Below, in pieces: positions 51,707 through 59,183 of a DNA stretch of 64,000 nucleotides. The first letter of the stretch is position 1, and each line of letters opens with the position of its first letter. Under the pieces are notes generated by a model that saw only the letters and a program-made list of their open reading frames with translations, had not been told where the DNA came from and did no database searches. Location of the stretch: assembly GCA_002314875.1 (NCBI GenBank), contig DCHS01000010.1, forward strand, positions 111,763 through 175,762, in the 5' to 3' direction. A program made the position numbers and the translations under genes. Origin of the DNA: Prevotellaceae bacterium UBA1746 (GTDB taxonomy: Bacteria > Bacteroidota > Bacteroidia > Bacteroidales > Bacteroidaceae).

Positions 51707-53497
51707 ATGAAAGAATTTGTAAAATACACACTTGCCACAATCTGTGGTATAATCCTCGTGAACATTTTCGCGTTTATCATGTTTATCATTATGGTAAGCG
51801 CATTGAGTGCCATCGGTAGTTCCGGTTCTGGATCTGTAAGCAAGAACAGCGTCCTCCGTATTACAATGGCTGGCGAACTGACAGAACAGGCTGCAGAAAG
51901 TAATCCTTTCGCAGAAATTCTCGGCAATTCAAATTTGGAAAGCCAGGGCCTCGACCAGATGATTCTTGCCATCAGAACGGCAAAAGATAACAAAGATATT
52001 TCCGGTATCTATCTCGATGGAGCTTCTCTCTATGGCGATTGGGCTTCTCTCCAGTATCTTCGTCATGAATTGGAAGACTTCAAGAAGTCTGGTAAGTTCA
52101 TCCTCGCATACGCTGATCAGTACACACAAGGCAGCTATTATGTTTCCTCTGTCGCTGATTCTGTAGTTATCAATCCCAGCGGCATGCTCGATTGGCACGG
52201 TATTGCTGCTCAGCCCATATTCTACACTGGTCTTTTGGAAAAGATTGGCGTAAAGATGCAGGTGTTTAAGGTAGGTACTTACAAGAGCGCCGTAGAACCT
52301 TACATCCTTACTTCTTTGAGCGATGCTAACCGCGAACAGTTAACCAGTTATATCAACGATATCTGGGGTGAACTCACCAAGGCTGTCAGTCAGAGTCGTA
52401 AGGTTTCTGTTGAGCAGTTGAACCAGTATGCTGATAGCTACGCTGCCCTTGCAGAAACCAAGAATTACAAGACGATGAAACTCGTCGACAAGATTGCTTA
52501 TATTGACGGTGTTCGTACCATGCTCCGCAACTATACCGGTGAGGAGAAGGTTCACTTCGCAGATGTTGCAGATGTGGCCGCTTTGGCAGACTACAATAGC
52601 AACAGCGATAATGTTGCCGTTTACTATGCTGAAGGTAGCATTGTTGACGCTTCTACTACTGGAAACTTCAGCCAGGAATCAGAAATTGTTGGTAGCAAGG
52701 TTGTGGAAGATCTTGATAAACTCGCTAATGATGACAACGTAAAGGCTGTCGTCCTCCGTATCAATTCAGGCGGTGGTTCAGCATACGCAAGCGAGCAGAT
52801 GTGGCGCGCCATCCAACTTCTTAAAGCTAAAAAGCCCGTTGTAGTTTCCATGAGCGGTCTTGCTGCCAGCGGTGGTTACTATATGAGTTGCGGTGCAAAC
52901 TACATCTTCGCAGAACCTACCACCATCACCGGTAGTATCGGTATTTTCGGTATGATTCCTGACGCAAGCGGTCTTTTGAAGAACAAACTCGGTCTTACTT
53001 TTGATATTGTTAAGACCAACGAAAGTTCTGACTTTGGCGCAATGGGTCGTCCCTTCAATGCCAACGAAGGCAATGCTATGCAGAGTTATGTAGACCGCGG
53101 TTACCAGTTGTTCATTACCCGTGTTGCCAACGGTCGTACCGCTGCAGGTCACAAGATGACTACTGACGATGTGGACAAGATTGGTCAGGGCCGCGTTTGG
53201 ACGGGTAACCAGGCTATCAAACTCGGTCTCGTTGATAAGCTCGGTTCTTTGGACGATGCTATCGCTAAGGCTGCTGCACTTGCAAAACTCGAAAAGGGAA
53301 AGTACTCTACTACCAGCTATCCCGAACCTGCAAGCTTCATGGATCAGTTTACTTCTGCAAAGAAAGGCGACGACTACCTCGAACAGAAGCTTCAGCTGAT
53401 GTTGGGCGAATACTACGAACCTCTCAACTTCGTCCTCCACGCAGATCAGAATTCCATGCTTCAGGCTCGCATGTTTTATCTGCCTAATTTGAAATAA
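51707..53497 (+). CDS. sppA: signal peptide peptidase SppA, 67K type
   Basis: Membrane serine protease that degrades leftover signal peptides; 596 residues in the long, duplicated form. One N-terminal membrane helix (residues ~8-30) precedes two SppA/ClpP-like domains. The catalytic Ser lies in MSGLAASGGYYMS of domain 2, and the catalytic Lys is expected in domain 1 (VGTYKSAVEP). It follows xth by four bases, probably one transcript. Confidence 0.94.
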   Translation: MKEFVKYTLATICGIILVNIFAFIMFIIMVSALSAIGSSGSGSVSKNSVLRITMAGELTEQAAESNPFAEILGNSNLESQGLDQMILAIRTAKDNKDISGIYLDGASLYGDWASLQYLRHELEDFKKSGKFILAYADQYTQGSYYVSSVADSVVINPSGMLDWHGIAAQPIFYTGLLEKIGVKMQVFKVGTYKSAVEPYILTSLSDANREQLTSYINDIWGELTKAVSQSRKVSVEQLNQYADSYAALAETKNYKTMKLVDKIAYIDGVRTMLRNYTGEEKVHFADVADVAALADYNSNSDNVAVYYAEGSIVDASTTGNFSQESEIVGSKVVEDLDKLANDDNVKAVVLRINSGGGSAYASEQMWRAIQLLKAKKPVVVSMSGLAASGGYYMSCGANYIFAEPTTITGSIGIFGMIPDASGLLKNKLGLTFDIVKTNESSDFGAMGRPFNANEGNAMQSYVDRGYQLFITRVANGRTAAGHKMTTDDVDKIGQGRVWTGNQAIKLGLVDKLGSLDDAIAKAAALAKLEKGKYSTTSYPEPASFMDQFTSAKKGDDYLEQKLQLMLGEYYEPLNFVLHADQNSMLQARMFYLPNLK

Positions 53498-53501
53498 TTG
53501 C

Positions 53502-53557
53502 TTTATAGGGTTTAGGCGCTCTGCCTAAGCCCTCTAAACCTTTTAACCCTATAAACC
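53502..53557. repeat. inverted repeat and shared 16-mer upstream of lpxK
   Basis: TTTATAGGGTT (53502-53512) mirrors AACCCTATAAA (53545-53555), with TTAGGC/GCCTAA nested inside. The right part contains TTTAACCCTATAAACC (53542-53557), identical to the sequence before the CDP-alcohol phosphotransferase. Confidence 0.65.
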
Positions 53558-53561
53558 AAAA

Positions 53562-54566
53562 ATGATACTCTCCTCTATCTATCTGGCGATTACAAGCATC
53601 CGGAATTGGATGTTTGACCGTCAGTGGCTGGAGGAAAGAACATTTCAAACACCGACCATCTGCATTGGCAACCTTGCAGTTGGCGGTACGGGAAAGACCC
53701 CTCACACCGAACTCTTCGTAGAGTGGCTCCTTGAAAACGGCCTTCATACAGCAACCCTCTCCAGAGGTTACGGCAGAAAGACAAAGGGGTATCATGAAGT
53801 AAAAGCAGGAAATACTGCCGAGGAAGTCGGTGATGAGCCTTTGCAGATGTTCACCCATTTTGAAGGCAAAGTTCCTGTCACAGTCTGCGAAGATCGTAGA
53901 AAAGGAATAGAACAAATAGAAGCAGGACTCCATCCCGATGTTATCATCCTTGATGACGCTTTCCAACATCGCTATGTGAAGCCTACCGTTCGTATCTTGC
54001 TGACAGACTATGCCCGTCTCTATTGCGATGATTCCCTACTCCCTTATGGCCGTCTTCGCGAAAGCAGAAAAGGCGCTCGTCGTGCGGATATCATCATTGT
54101 CACAAAATGCCCCTCAGCGCTGACGACGGAGGAAAGTGAGAAGATTGTTTCAAAACTGCATCCTCTACGCCAGCAAAAGGTATACTTCTCGACGATAGAC
54201 TATATTCCGATTTCTATAGAATCCCCTGTAGTTCTTATTACTGGAATTGCCCAGCCAAAGCATCTTTTGGAACAATTGCAAAGAGAAGGAATCGTTGTTC
54301 AGAAACATCTTTCTTTCCCCGACCATCATGCTTTCACAGCAAAAGAATTAAAGTGTATAGAGGAAGCCGGTCAACAAGGCACTACCCTGCTGACCACCGC
54401 AAAGGATTTTAGCCGTCTGCAATCCTCATCGCTCTCTCCCGAAACCATTCAGAAAATCAAAATACAGCAAATATCTCCCCGCATCCTCTTTGGAGTGGAG
54501 AATGACCTTAAACAAACTATTATAAATCATGTTCGCAAAAATACAAGAAACTGCAGCGTGGATTAA
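53562..54566 (+). CDS. lpxK: tetraacyldisaccharide 4'-kinase
   Basis: Inner-membrane kinase of lipid A synthesis; 334 residues. The N-terminal hydrophobic stretch and the P-loop VGGTGKTP near residue 47 are typical, with SRGYGRKTKG and DVIILDDAFQHR further on. Its 3' end overlaps the next gene by 38 bases. Confidence 0.95.
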   Translation: MILSSIYLAITSIRNWMFDRQWLEERTFQTPTICIGNLAVGGTGKTPHTELFVEWLLENGLHTATLSRGYGRKTKGYHEVKAGNTAEEVGDEPLQMFTHFEGKVPVTVCEDRRKGIEQIEAGLHPDVIILDDAFQHRYVKPTVRILLTDYARLYCDDSLLPYGRLRESRKGARRADIIIVTKCPSALTTEESEKIVSKLHPLRQQKVYFSTIDYIPISIESPVVLITGIAQPKHLLEQLQREGIVVQKHLSFPDHHAFTAKELKCIEEAGQQGTTLLTTAKDFSRLQSSSLSPETIQKIKIQQISPRILFGVENDLKQTIINHVRKNTRNCSVD

Positions 54567-55338
54567 GAATCACACTGAACTGCGTCCTACTACAGCCATT
54601 ATCCTGGGAACAGGTCTTGGCCGTCTATCAGAAGATATCGAAGTACTGGAAACCTACAACTATGCAGATATCCCCAACTTCCCCATTTCAACCGTTGAAG
54701 GCCACTCCGGCCGCCTCATCTTCGGTCGTCTTGGCGGTAAGGATGTCATTGCTATGCAAGGCCGTTTCCACTTTTACGAGGGTTACAACATGAAGGAAGT
54801 TACCTTCCCCGTTCGCGTAATGTACGAACTTGGCATCAAGACCCTCTTCGTCAGCAATGCTGCCGGCGGTATGGATCCCAATTTCAGCATCGGTGACATC
54901 ATGTTTATCCGCGACCACATCAACCTCTTCCCCGAGCATCCTCTTCGTGGTAAGAACTTCCCCACCGGTCCCCGATTCCCCGATATGAGTGAAGCCTACG
55001 ATCACCAGCTCCTCGCCCTCGCTCACGAGATTGCACGCGAGAAGAATGTCAAGGTTCAGGAAGGTGTTTATGTTGGTGTTAGCGGTCCTACTTTTGAAAC
55101 TCCCGCAGAATACAAAATGTACCACATCCTCGGCGGTGACGCTGTGGGTATGAGTACTGTTCCCGAAGTTATCGTAGCTCATCACTGCGGCATCAAAGTC
55201 TTCGGTGTAAGCGTAATTACCGACATAGGCGTTGAAGGAAAAATTGTTGAGGTCAGCCATGAAGAAGTTCAGAAAGCTGCCGACGCCGTTCAGCCTGTTC
55301 TCGCAGACATCATCGCCGAAATGATTCATCGCCTGTAA
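54529..55338 (+). CDS. purine nucleoside phosphorylase
   Basis: Phosphorolysis of inosine/guanosine; 269 residues of the trimeric PNP family. ILGTGLGRL near residue 25, EGHSGRLIFG, FVSNAAGGMDPNF and GVYVGVSGPTFETPAEY are the family motifs. The start MFAKIQETAAWIKNH matches other PNPs even though it overlaps lpxK by 38 bases in another frame. Confidence 0.95.
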   Translation: MFAKIQETAAWIKNHTELRPTTAIILGTGLGRLSEDIEVLETYNYADIPNFPISTVEGHSGRLIFGRLGGKDVIAMQGRFHFYEGYNMKEVTFPVRVMYELGIKTLFVSNAAGGMDPNFSIGDIMFIRDHINLFPEHPLRGKNFPTGPRFPDMSEAYDHQLLALAHEIAREKNVKVQEGVYVGVSGPTFETPAEYKMYHILGGDAVGMSTVPEVIVAHHCGIKVFGVSVITDIGVEGKIVEVSHEEVQKAADAVQPVLADIIAEMIHRL

Positions 55339-55382
55339 GAAGGTGAGTACCGTTCGACCTTATTAATAATTAGCGCCCTTAA

Positions 55383-55452
55383 AGTTGCTTTGTGCAGTTA
55401 CCAAGAATGCCCCAAAAGGACAATTCTTAAAGAAAAATTGCACAAAGCAATT
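55383..55452. repeat. long nested inverted repeat between the PNP and TetR genes
   Basis: TTGCTTTGTGCA (55385-55396) and TGCACAAAGCAA (55439-55450) are perfectly complementary; AAGAAT/ATTCTT (55403-55408 / 55423-55428) nest inside. It lies upstream of the TetR promoter and may be the PNP terminator or an operator. Confidence 0.65.
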
Positions 55453-55468
55453 ATTTTGTGCCGTTTTT

Positions 55469-55501
55469 TTTGCACACATTCAAAGAAATTGCGTAATTTT
55501 G
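55469..55501 (+). promoter_or_regulatory. promoter of the TetR gene
   Basis: TTTG (55469-55472), 21-base spacer, TAATTTTG (55494-55501), 25 bases before the ATG. Confidence 0.7.
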
Positions 55502-55526
55502 CCGATGAATTAAGAACTGAACGAAT

Positions 55527-56114
55527 ATGTCTATTAGCAAAACCCGCCAGAAACTGATTGATGTGGCCCGCTCGCTGTTTGCAAAGAACGGTATTGAGGC
55601 TACAACAATGAACGACATTGCTGCTGCCTCTGGTAAGGGCCGCCGAACCCTCTATACCTATTTCCGTAATAAGGAAGACATTTATTACGCAGTCGTTGAG
55701 GGCGAACTGGAATATATTTCGGAAGAGATGGACAAAGTGGTACAGATGGATGTATCACCTCAAAAGAAAATTGTGCTCGTCATCTATAAGCATCTCAGCC
55801 TCATCGCTGACATTGTAAAACGAAATGGTAATATCACCGCTGAATTCTTCCGCGACATTAACCAGGTCGAAAGGGCCCGTCGCAAGTTTGATCTTGAAGA
55901 AATTGCAGCTCTCCGTTCCATCATCCGCGAAGGCGTGAAACTTGAAATCTTTGAAGTTGACAGCATAAACTTTACTGCTGATCTTATCCACTTCGCTGTG
56001 AAAGGAATGGAAGTTCCTTACATTTTCGATAAAGTTGGAACAGGTATTTCCGTAGAAGACAGCATGCCACTCGTTGAACACATCATTACCCGCGCTCTTG
56101 GCGTGAAGGAATAA
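55527..56114 (+). CDS. TetR/AcrR family regulator
   Basis: A 195-residue transcription factor: N-terminal helix-turn-helix (TMNDIAAASGKGRRTLYTYFRNKEDIY spans residues ~31-57) and a ligand-binding helical C-terminal domain. It lies 62 bases before fabG in the same direction, suggesting it may control fatty-acid synthesis; ligand and targets are unknown. Confidence 0.88.
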   Translation: MSISKTRQKLIDVARSLFAKNGIEATTMNDIAAASGKGRRTLYTYFRNKEDIYYAVVEGELEYISEEMDKVVQMDVSPQKKIVLVIYKHLSLIADIVKRNGNITAEFFRDINQVERARRKFDLEEIAALRSIIREGVKLEIFEVDSINFTADLIHFAVKGMEVPYIFDKVGTGISVEDSMPLVEHIITRALGVKE

Positions 56115-56176
56115 CCGGAAAGACCGGAAGTTCTGATGTTAACAAGAAAATAATAACCAAAAGAAATAAAACCACT

Positions 56177-56935
56177 ATGGGACTTTTATCAGGAAAAGTA
56201 GCCCTCATTACCGGTGCCGCACGTGGTATTGGCAAAGGACTTGCTCTTAAATTTGCTGCAGAAGGTGCAGACATCGCATTCACCGATCTCGTTCTCAACG
56301 ACGATATGAAAGCTGGCCTCGAAGCCACCCGTCAGGAAGTTGAAGCTCTCGGCGTTACTTGCCGCGCTTATGCCGGTAATGCTGCTGACTTCGCAGAAAC
56401 AGAAGCCGTGGTAAAGCAGATCCACGCAGATTTCGGCCATATTGATATTCTCGTCAACAATGCCGGTATCACCAAGGACGGCTTGATGCTTCGTATGTCA
56501 GAGGCTCAGTGGGATGCCGTTATTAATGTAAACCTCAAGTCTGCATTCAACTTCATCCACGCTCTCCTTCCCATTATGATGCGCCAGCGCGATGGTCGTA
56601 TCATCAACATGAGTTCTGTTGTCGGCGTTCACGGTAATGCAGGTCAGGCTAACTACTCTGCTTCAAAGGCTGGTATGATTGCTTTGGCAAAGAGCGTTTC
56701 CCAGGAAATGGGAAGCCGTGGCATCCGTGCCAACAGCATTGCTCCTGGCTTCATCGAAACCGCTATGACCCAGCAGCTCCCTGAAGATGTTCGTAAGGAC
56801 TGGATGCAGAAGATTCCTCTCCGCCGTGGCGGTCAGGTTGAAGACATTGCTAATGTCGCATTGTTCCTTGCTTCCGACCTTTCCAGCTATGTTTCTGGTC
56901 AGGTTATCCAGGTTGATGGTGGTATGAACATGTAA
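56177..56935 (+). CDS. fabG: 3-oxoacyl-ACP reductase
   Basis: NADPH-dependent reductase of fatty-acid elongation; 252 residues of the SDR family. ITGAARGIGKG is the cofactor loop, NNAGITKDGLM follows, and the catalytic Ser-Tyr-Lys appear in MSSVVGVHGNAGQANYSASK. The C-terminus ends with the usual VDGGMNM. A strong terminator follows. Confidence 0.94.
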   Translation: MGLLSGKVALITGAARGIGKGLALKFAAEGADIAFTDLVLNDDMKAGLEATRQEVEALGVTCRAYAGNAADFAETEAVVKQIHADFGHIDILVNNAGITKDGLMLRMSEAQWDAVINVNLKSAFNFIHALLPIMMRQRDGRIINMSSVVGVHGNAGQANYSASKAGMIALAKSVSQEMGSRGIRANSIAPGFIETAMTQQLPEDVRKDWMQKIPLRRGGQVEDIANVALFLASDLSSYVSGQVIQVDGGMNM

Positions 56936-56940
56936 TTTCC

Positions 56941-56976
56941 AAGGCTTTAGAGTTTCGGCTCTAAAGCCTTTTCTTT
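56941..56976 (+). terminator. terminator of fabG
   Basis: AAGGCTTTAGAG and CTCTAAAGCCTT pair perfectly over 12 bases around TTTCGG, followed by TTCTTT. Confidence 0.9.
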
Positions 56977-57025
56977 ATTGCTACTGACAAATAGATTTTT
57001 CTAACGGAGCAATAGATATTTTCCT

Positions 57026-57179
57026 CGGAGAATTACTTAACGCAAGCGGACCTTTTTCTTGTCCTACCTTTATGGCAATATCACATCACAGCCGTGAGTA
57101 GATATTGCCACAAGTATAGAAACATCACGCCACAACAGTGGTACAGCAAAAAGGTCCGTCGCAGATAAATAAATGTCCG
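57026..57179. repeat. structured intergenic repeat, copy 2
   Basis: A 154-base element between fabG and the pseudouridine synthase gene. Its ends are imperfect 32-base inverted repeats sharing CGGACCTTTTT exactly; the core holds the perfect 10-base palindrome arms TGGCAATATC (57073-57082) and GATATTGCCA (57101-57110). It aligns with 25723-25897 and has no coding potential. Confidence 0.7.
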
Positions 57180-57211
57180 CGGGAAACAAATAATAAACGA
57201 ACATAAAAATA

Positions 57212-57919
57212 ATGACCGTAGTCTACGAAGATAACCACATCATCATTGTCAACAAACGCTCCGGCGAGATTGTACAAGGCGACAAAACGGGAGATCGTAC
57301 ATTGGCAGACGATGTAAAAGCCTACATCAAAGAGAAATACGCAAAACCGGGTGAAGTTTTTCTCGGTACCGTACATCGTCTGGATCGCCCTGTCAGCGGT
57401 CTCGTTGTTTATGCGCGCACGTCCAAGGCACTCACGCGCCTGAATGACATGTTCCGCAATGGTGATGTTCACAAGACCTATCATGCCATACTTCCGCTCA
57501 TCAGCGAAGGCAGAGTTGCACCAAGAACAAAGCCCGTACGTCTGAGTCCCGAGACCACTACCCTCACCCATTTCTTAACCCGAAATGAGAAGCAGAACCG
57601 CGCTTATGCTTACGACCGTGAGGTTAAGAACTCCAAGAAGGCAATTCTTGATGTACGCCAGCTCATCATCGGTGACCGCACGCAACTCGTTGAAGTAAAT
57701 CTTCACACGGGTCGTCATCACCAGATTCGCTGCCAGCTCTCGTCTATAGGATTCCCCATCCGAGGCGACTTGAAATATGGTGCTCCACGCTCCAATCCTG
57801 ACGGCAGTATCTGTCTCCACGCCCGTCACATCGAGTTTGTTCATCCTGTTTCAAAACAACTCATCAGCGTAACCGCACCCTATCCGGAGTTGCCCATTTG
57901 GCGATTTTTTGAGCAATAA
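57212..57919 (+). CDS. RluA/RluD-family pseudouridine synthase
   Basis: A 235-residue RNA pseudouridine synthase without an S4 domain. The catalytic Asp is in VHRLDRPVSGLVVYA; VNLHTGRHHQIRCQL and HARHIEFVHPV are further family motifs. Lack of S4 resembles RluA/TruC-like members; the target base in rRNA or tRNA cannot be told. It begins 32 bases after the repeat element. Confidence 0.9.
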   Translation: MTVVYEDNHIIIVNKRSGEIVQGDKTGDRTLADDVKAYIKEKYAKPGEVFLGTVHRLDRPVSGLVVYARTSKALTRLNDMFRNGDVHKTYHAILPLISEGRVAPRTKPVRLSPETTTLTHFLTRNEKQNRAYAYDREVKNSKKAILDVRQLIIGDRTQLVEVNLHTGRHHQIRCQLSSIGFPIRGDLKYGAPRSNPDGSICLHARHIEFVHPVSKQLISVTAPYPELPIWRFFEQ

Positions 57920-57983
57920 TTGCATAGCAATTGATACCAAAATACGGAAAACCCAATCCTTACAAAAAATAATCACAAAGTTA

Positions 57984-58024
57984 TTGCAACGGACTGAAAA
58001 GAATTCAGTAACTTTGCGCGCAAA
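57984..58024 (+). promoter_or_regulatory. carAB promoter with palindromes
   Basis: TTG (57984-57986) and TAACTTTG (58009-58016) are 22 bases apart. Within the spacer lies ACTGAA-AAGAA-TTCAGT (57993-58009), a perfect 6-5-6 inverted repeat somewhat like an arginine-repressor box, and across the start region TTTGCGCGCAAA (58013-58024), a perfect 12-base palindrome. Either could be an operator. Confidence 0.55.
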
Positions 58025-58047
58025 ATATTAAAAACACCATAAAAGTA

Positions 58048-59178
58048 ATGAGAAAAGTCACCCTCTTGCTCAGCGATGGAACACGTTTCCACGGAACCAG
58101 TTTCGGTTACGAAGCTCCCGTGGCAGGTGAAGTAGTATTCAACACTGCCATGATGGGCTACCCCGAAAGCCTTACAGACCCTTCGTATGCCGGTCAGCTG
58201 ATGACCCTTACCTATCCTCTTGTCGGCAACTATGGCGTTCCTGCCTTCTCCGTTGAAGAAAATGGTATTGCCACCTTTATGGAAAGCGATAAGATCTATG
58301 CCCGCGCAATCATCGTAAGCGACTATTCCGAAGAGTATTCTCACTGGAACGCAAAAGAAAGTCTTGCTGACTGGTTGAAACGTGAACATGTTCCTGGAAT
58401 AACAGGTATCGATACCCGACAGTTGACGAAGGTTCTTCGCGAACACGGTGTCATGATGGGTAAGATCCTTTTTGATGATGAGCCTGACAATATCCCCGAG
58501 GCGGAATATGAAGGAGTAAATTTCGTTGCAGAAGTAAGTTGCAAGGAAGTCGTTGAATACAAAGCCTGCGAATATACCGGTGCTGATGCTGACCACCTCC
58601 GCGTTCTCCGTCAGCCCAGCGGCAAGAAAGCCGTTCTCGTTGACTGTGGTGTAAAGAATAACATTATCCGCTGCCTCCTCCGTCGTGGTGTTGACGTCAT
58701 CCGCGTTCCCTGGGATTACGATTTCAACGAACTCGAGTTTGACGGTCTCTTCCTGGCAAACGGCCCTGGCGATCCCGACACCTGCTCCGCTGCAGTGGAA
58801 AACATCAAGAAGTTCCTGGCAAATCCCAACGTAAAGCCTTGCATGGGTATTTGCATGGGAAACCAGCTTCTCTCAAAGGCTGCCGGTGCTACGATTTATA
58901 AGCTGAAGTACGGCCACCGTTCTCACAACCAGCCGGTTCGCATGGTAGGAACCAACAAGTGTTTCATCACCAGTCAGAATCACGGATACGCTGTAAAGAC
59001 CGATACTCTCGGAAACGATTGGGAACCCTACTTCGTAAATATGAATGACGGTTCAAACGAAGGTATTCGTCATAAAACTAATCCTTGGTTCTCCGCACAG
59101 TTCCATCCCGAAGCATGCTCTGGTCCCGTTGATACGGAATTCCTTTTCGATGAATTTGTAAACCTCCTTAACAAGTAA
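58048..59178 (+). CDS. carA: carbamoyl-phosphate synthase small subunit
   Basis: Glutamine amidotransferase subunit feeding ammonia to CarB for arginine and pyrimidine synthesis; 376 residues. The N-terminal domain is CarA-specific; the amidotransferase has the nucleophile Cys in GICMGNQLL (Asn where GHQ is common) and the His-Glu pair in QFHPEACSGP. Followed by carB after five bases. Confidence 0.95.
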   Translation: MRKVTLLLSDGTRFHGTSFGYEAPVAGEVVFNTAMMGYPESLTDPSYAGQLMTLTYPLVGNYGVPAFSVEENGIATFMESDKIYARAIIVSDYSEEYSHWNAKESLADWLKREHVPGITGIDTRQLTKVLREHGVMMGKILFDDEPDNIPEAEYEGVNFVAEVSCKEVVEYKACEYTGADADHLRVLRQPSGKKAVLVDCGVKNNIIRCLLRRGVDVIRVPWDYDFNELEFDGLFLANGPGDPDTCSAAVENIKKFLANPNVKPCMGICMGNQLLSKAAGATIYKLKYGHRSHNQPVRMVGTNKCFITSQNHGYAVKTDTLGNDWEPYFVNMNDGSNEGIRHKTNPWFSAQFHPEACSGPVDTEFLFDEFVNLLNK

Positions 59179-59183
59179 ACGCC

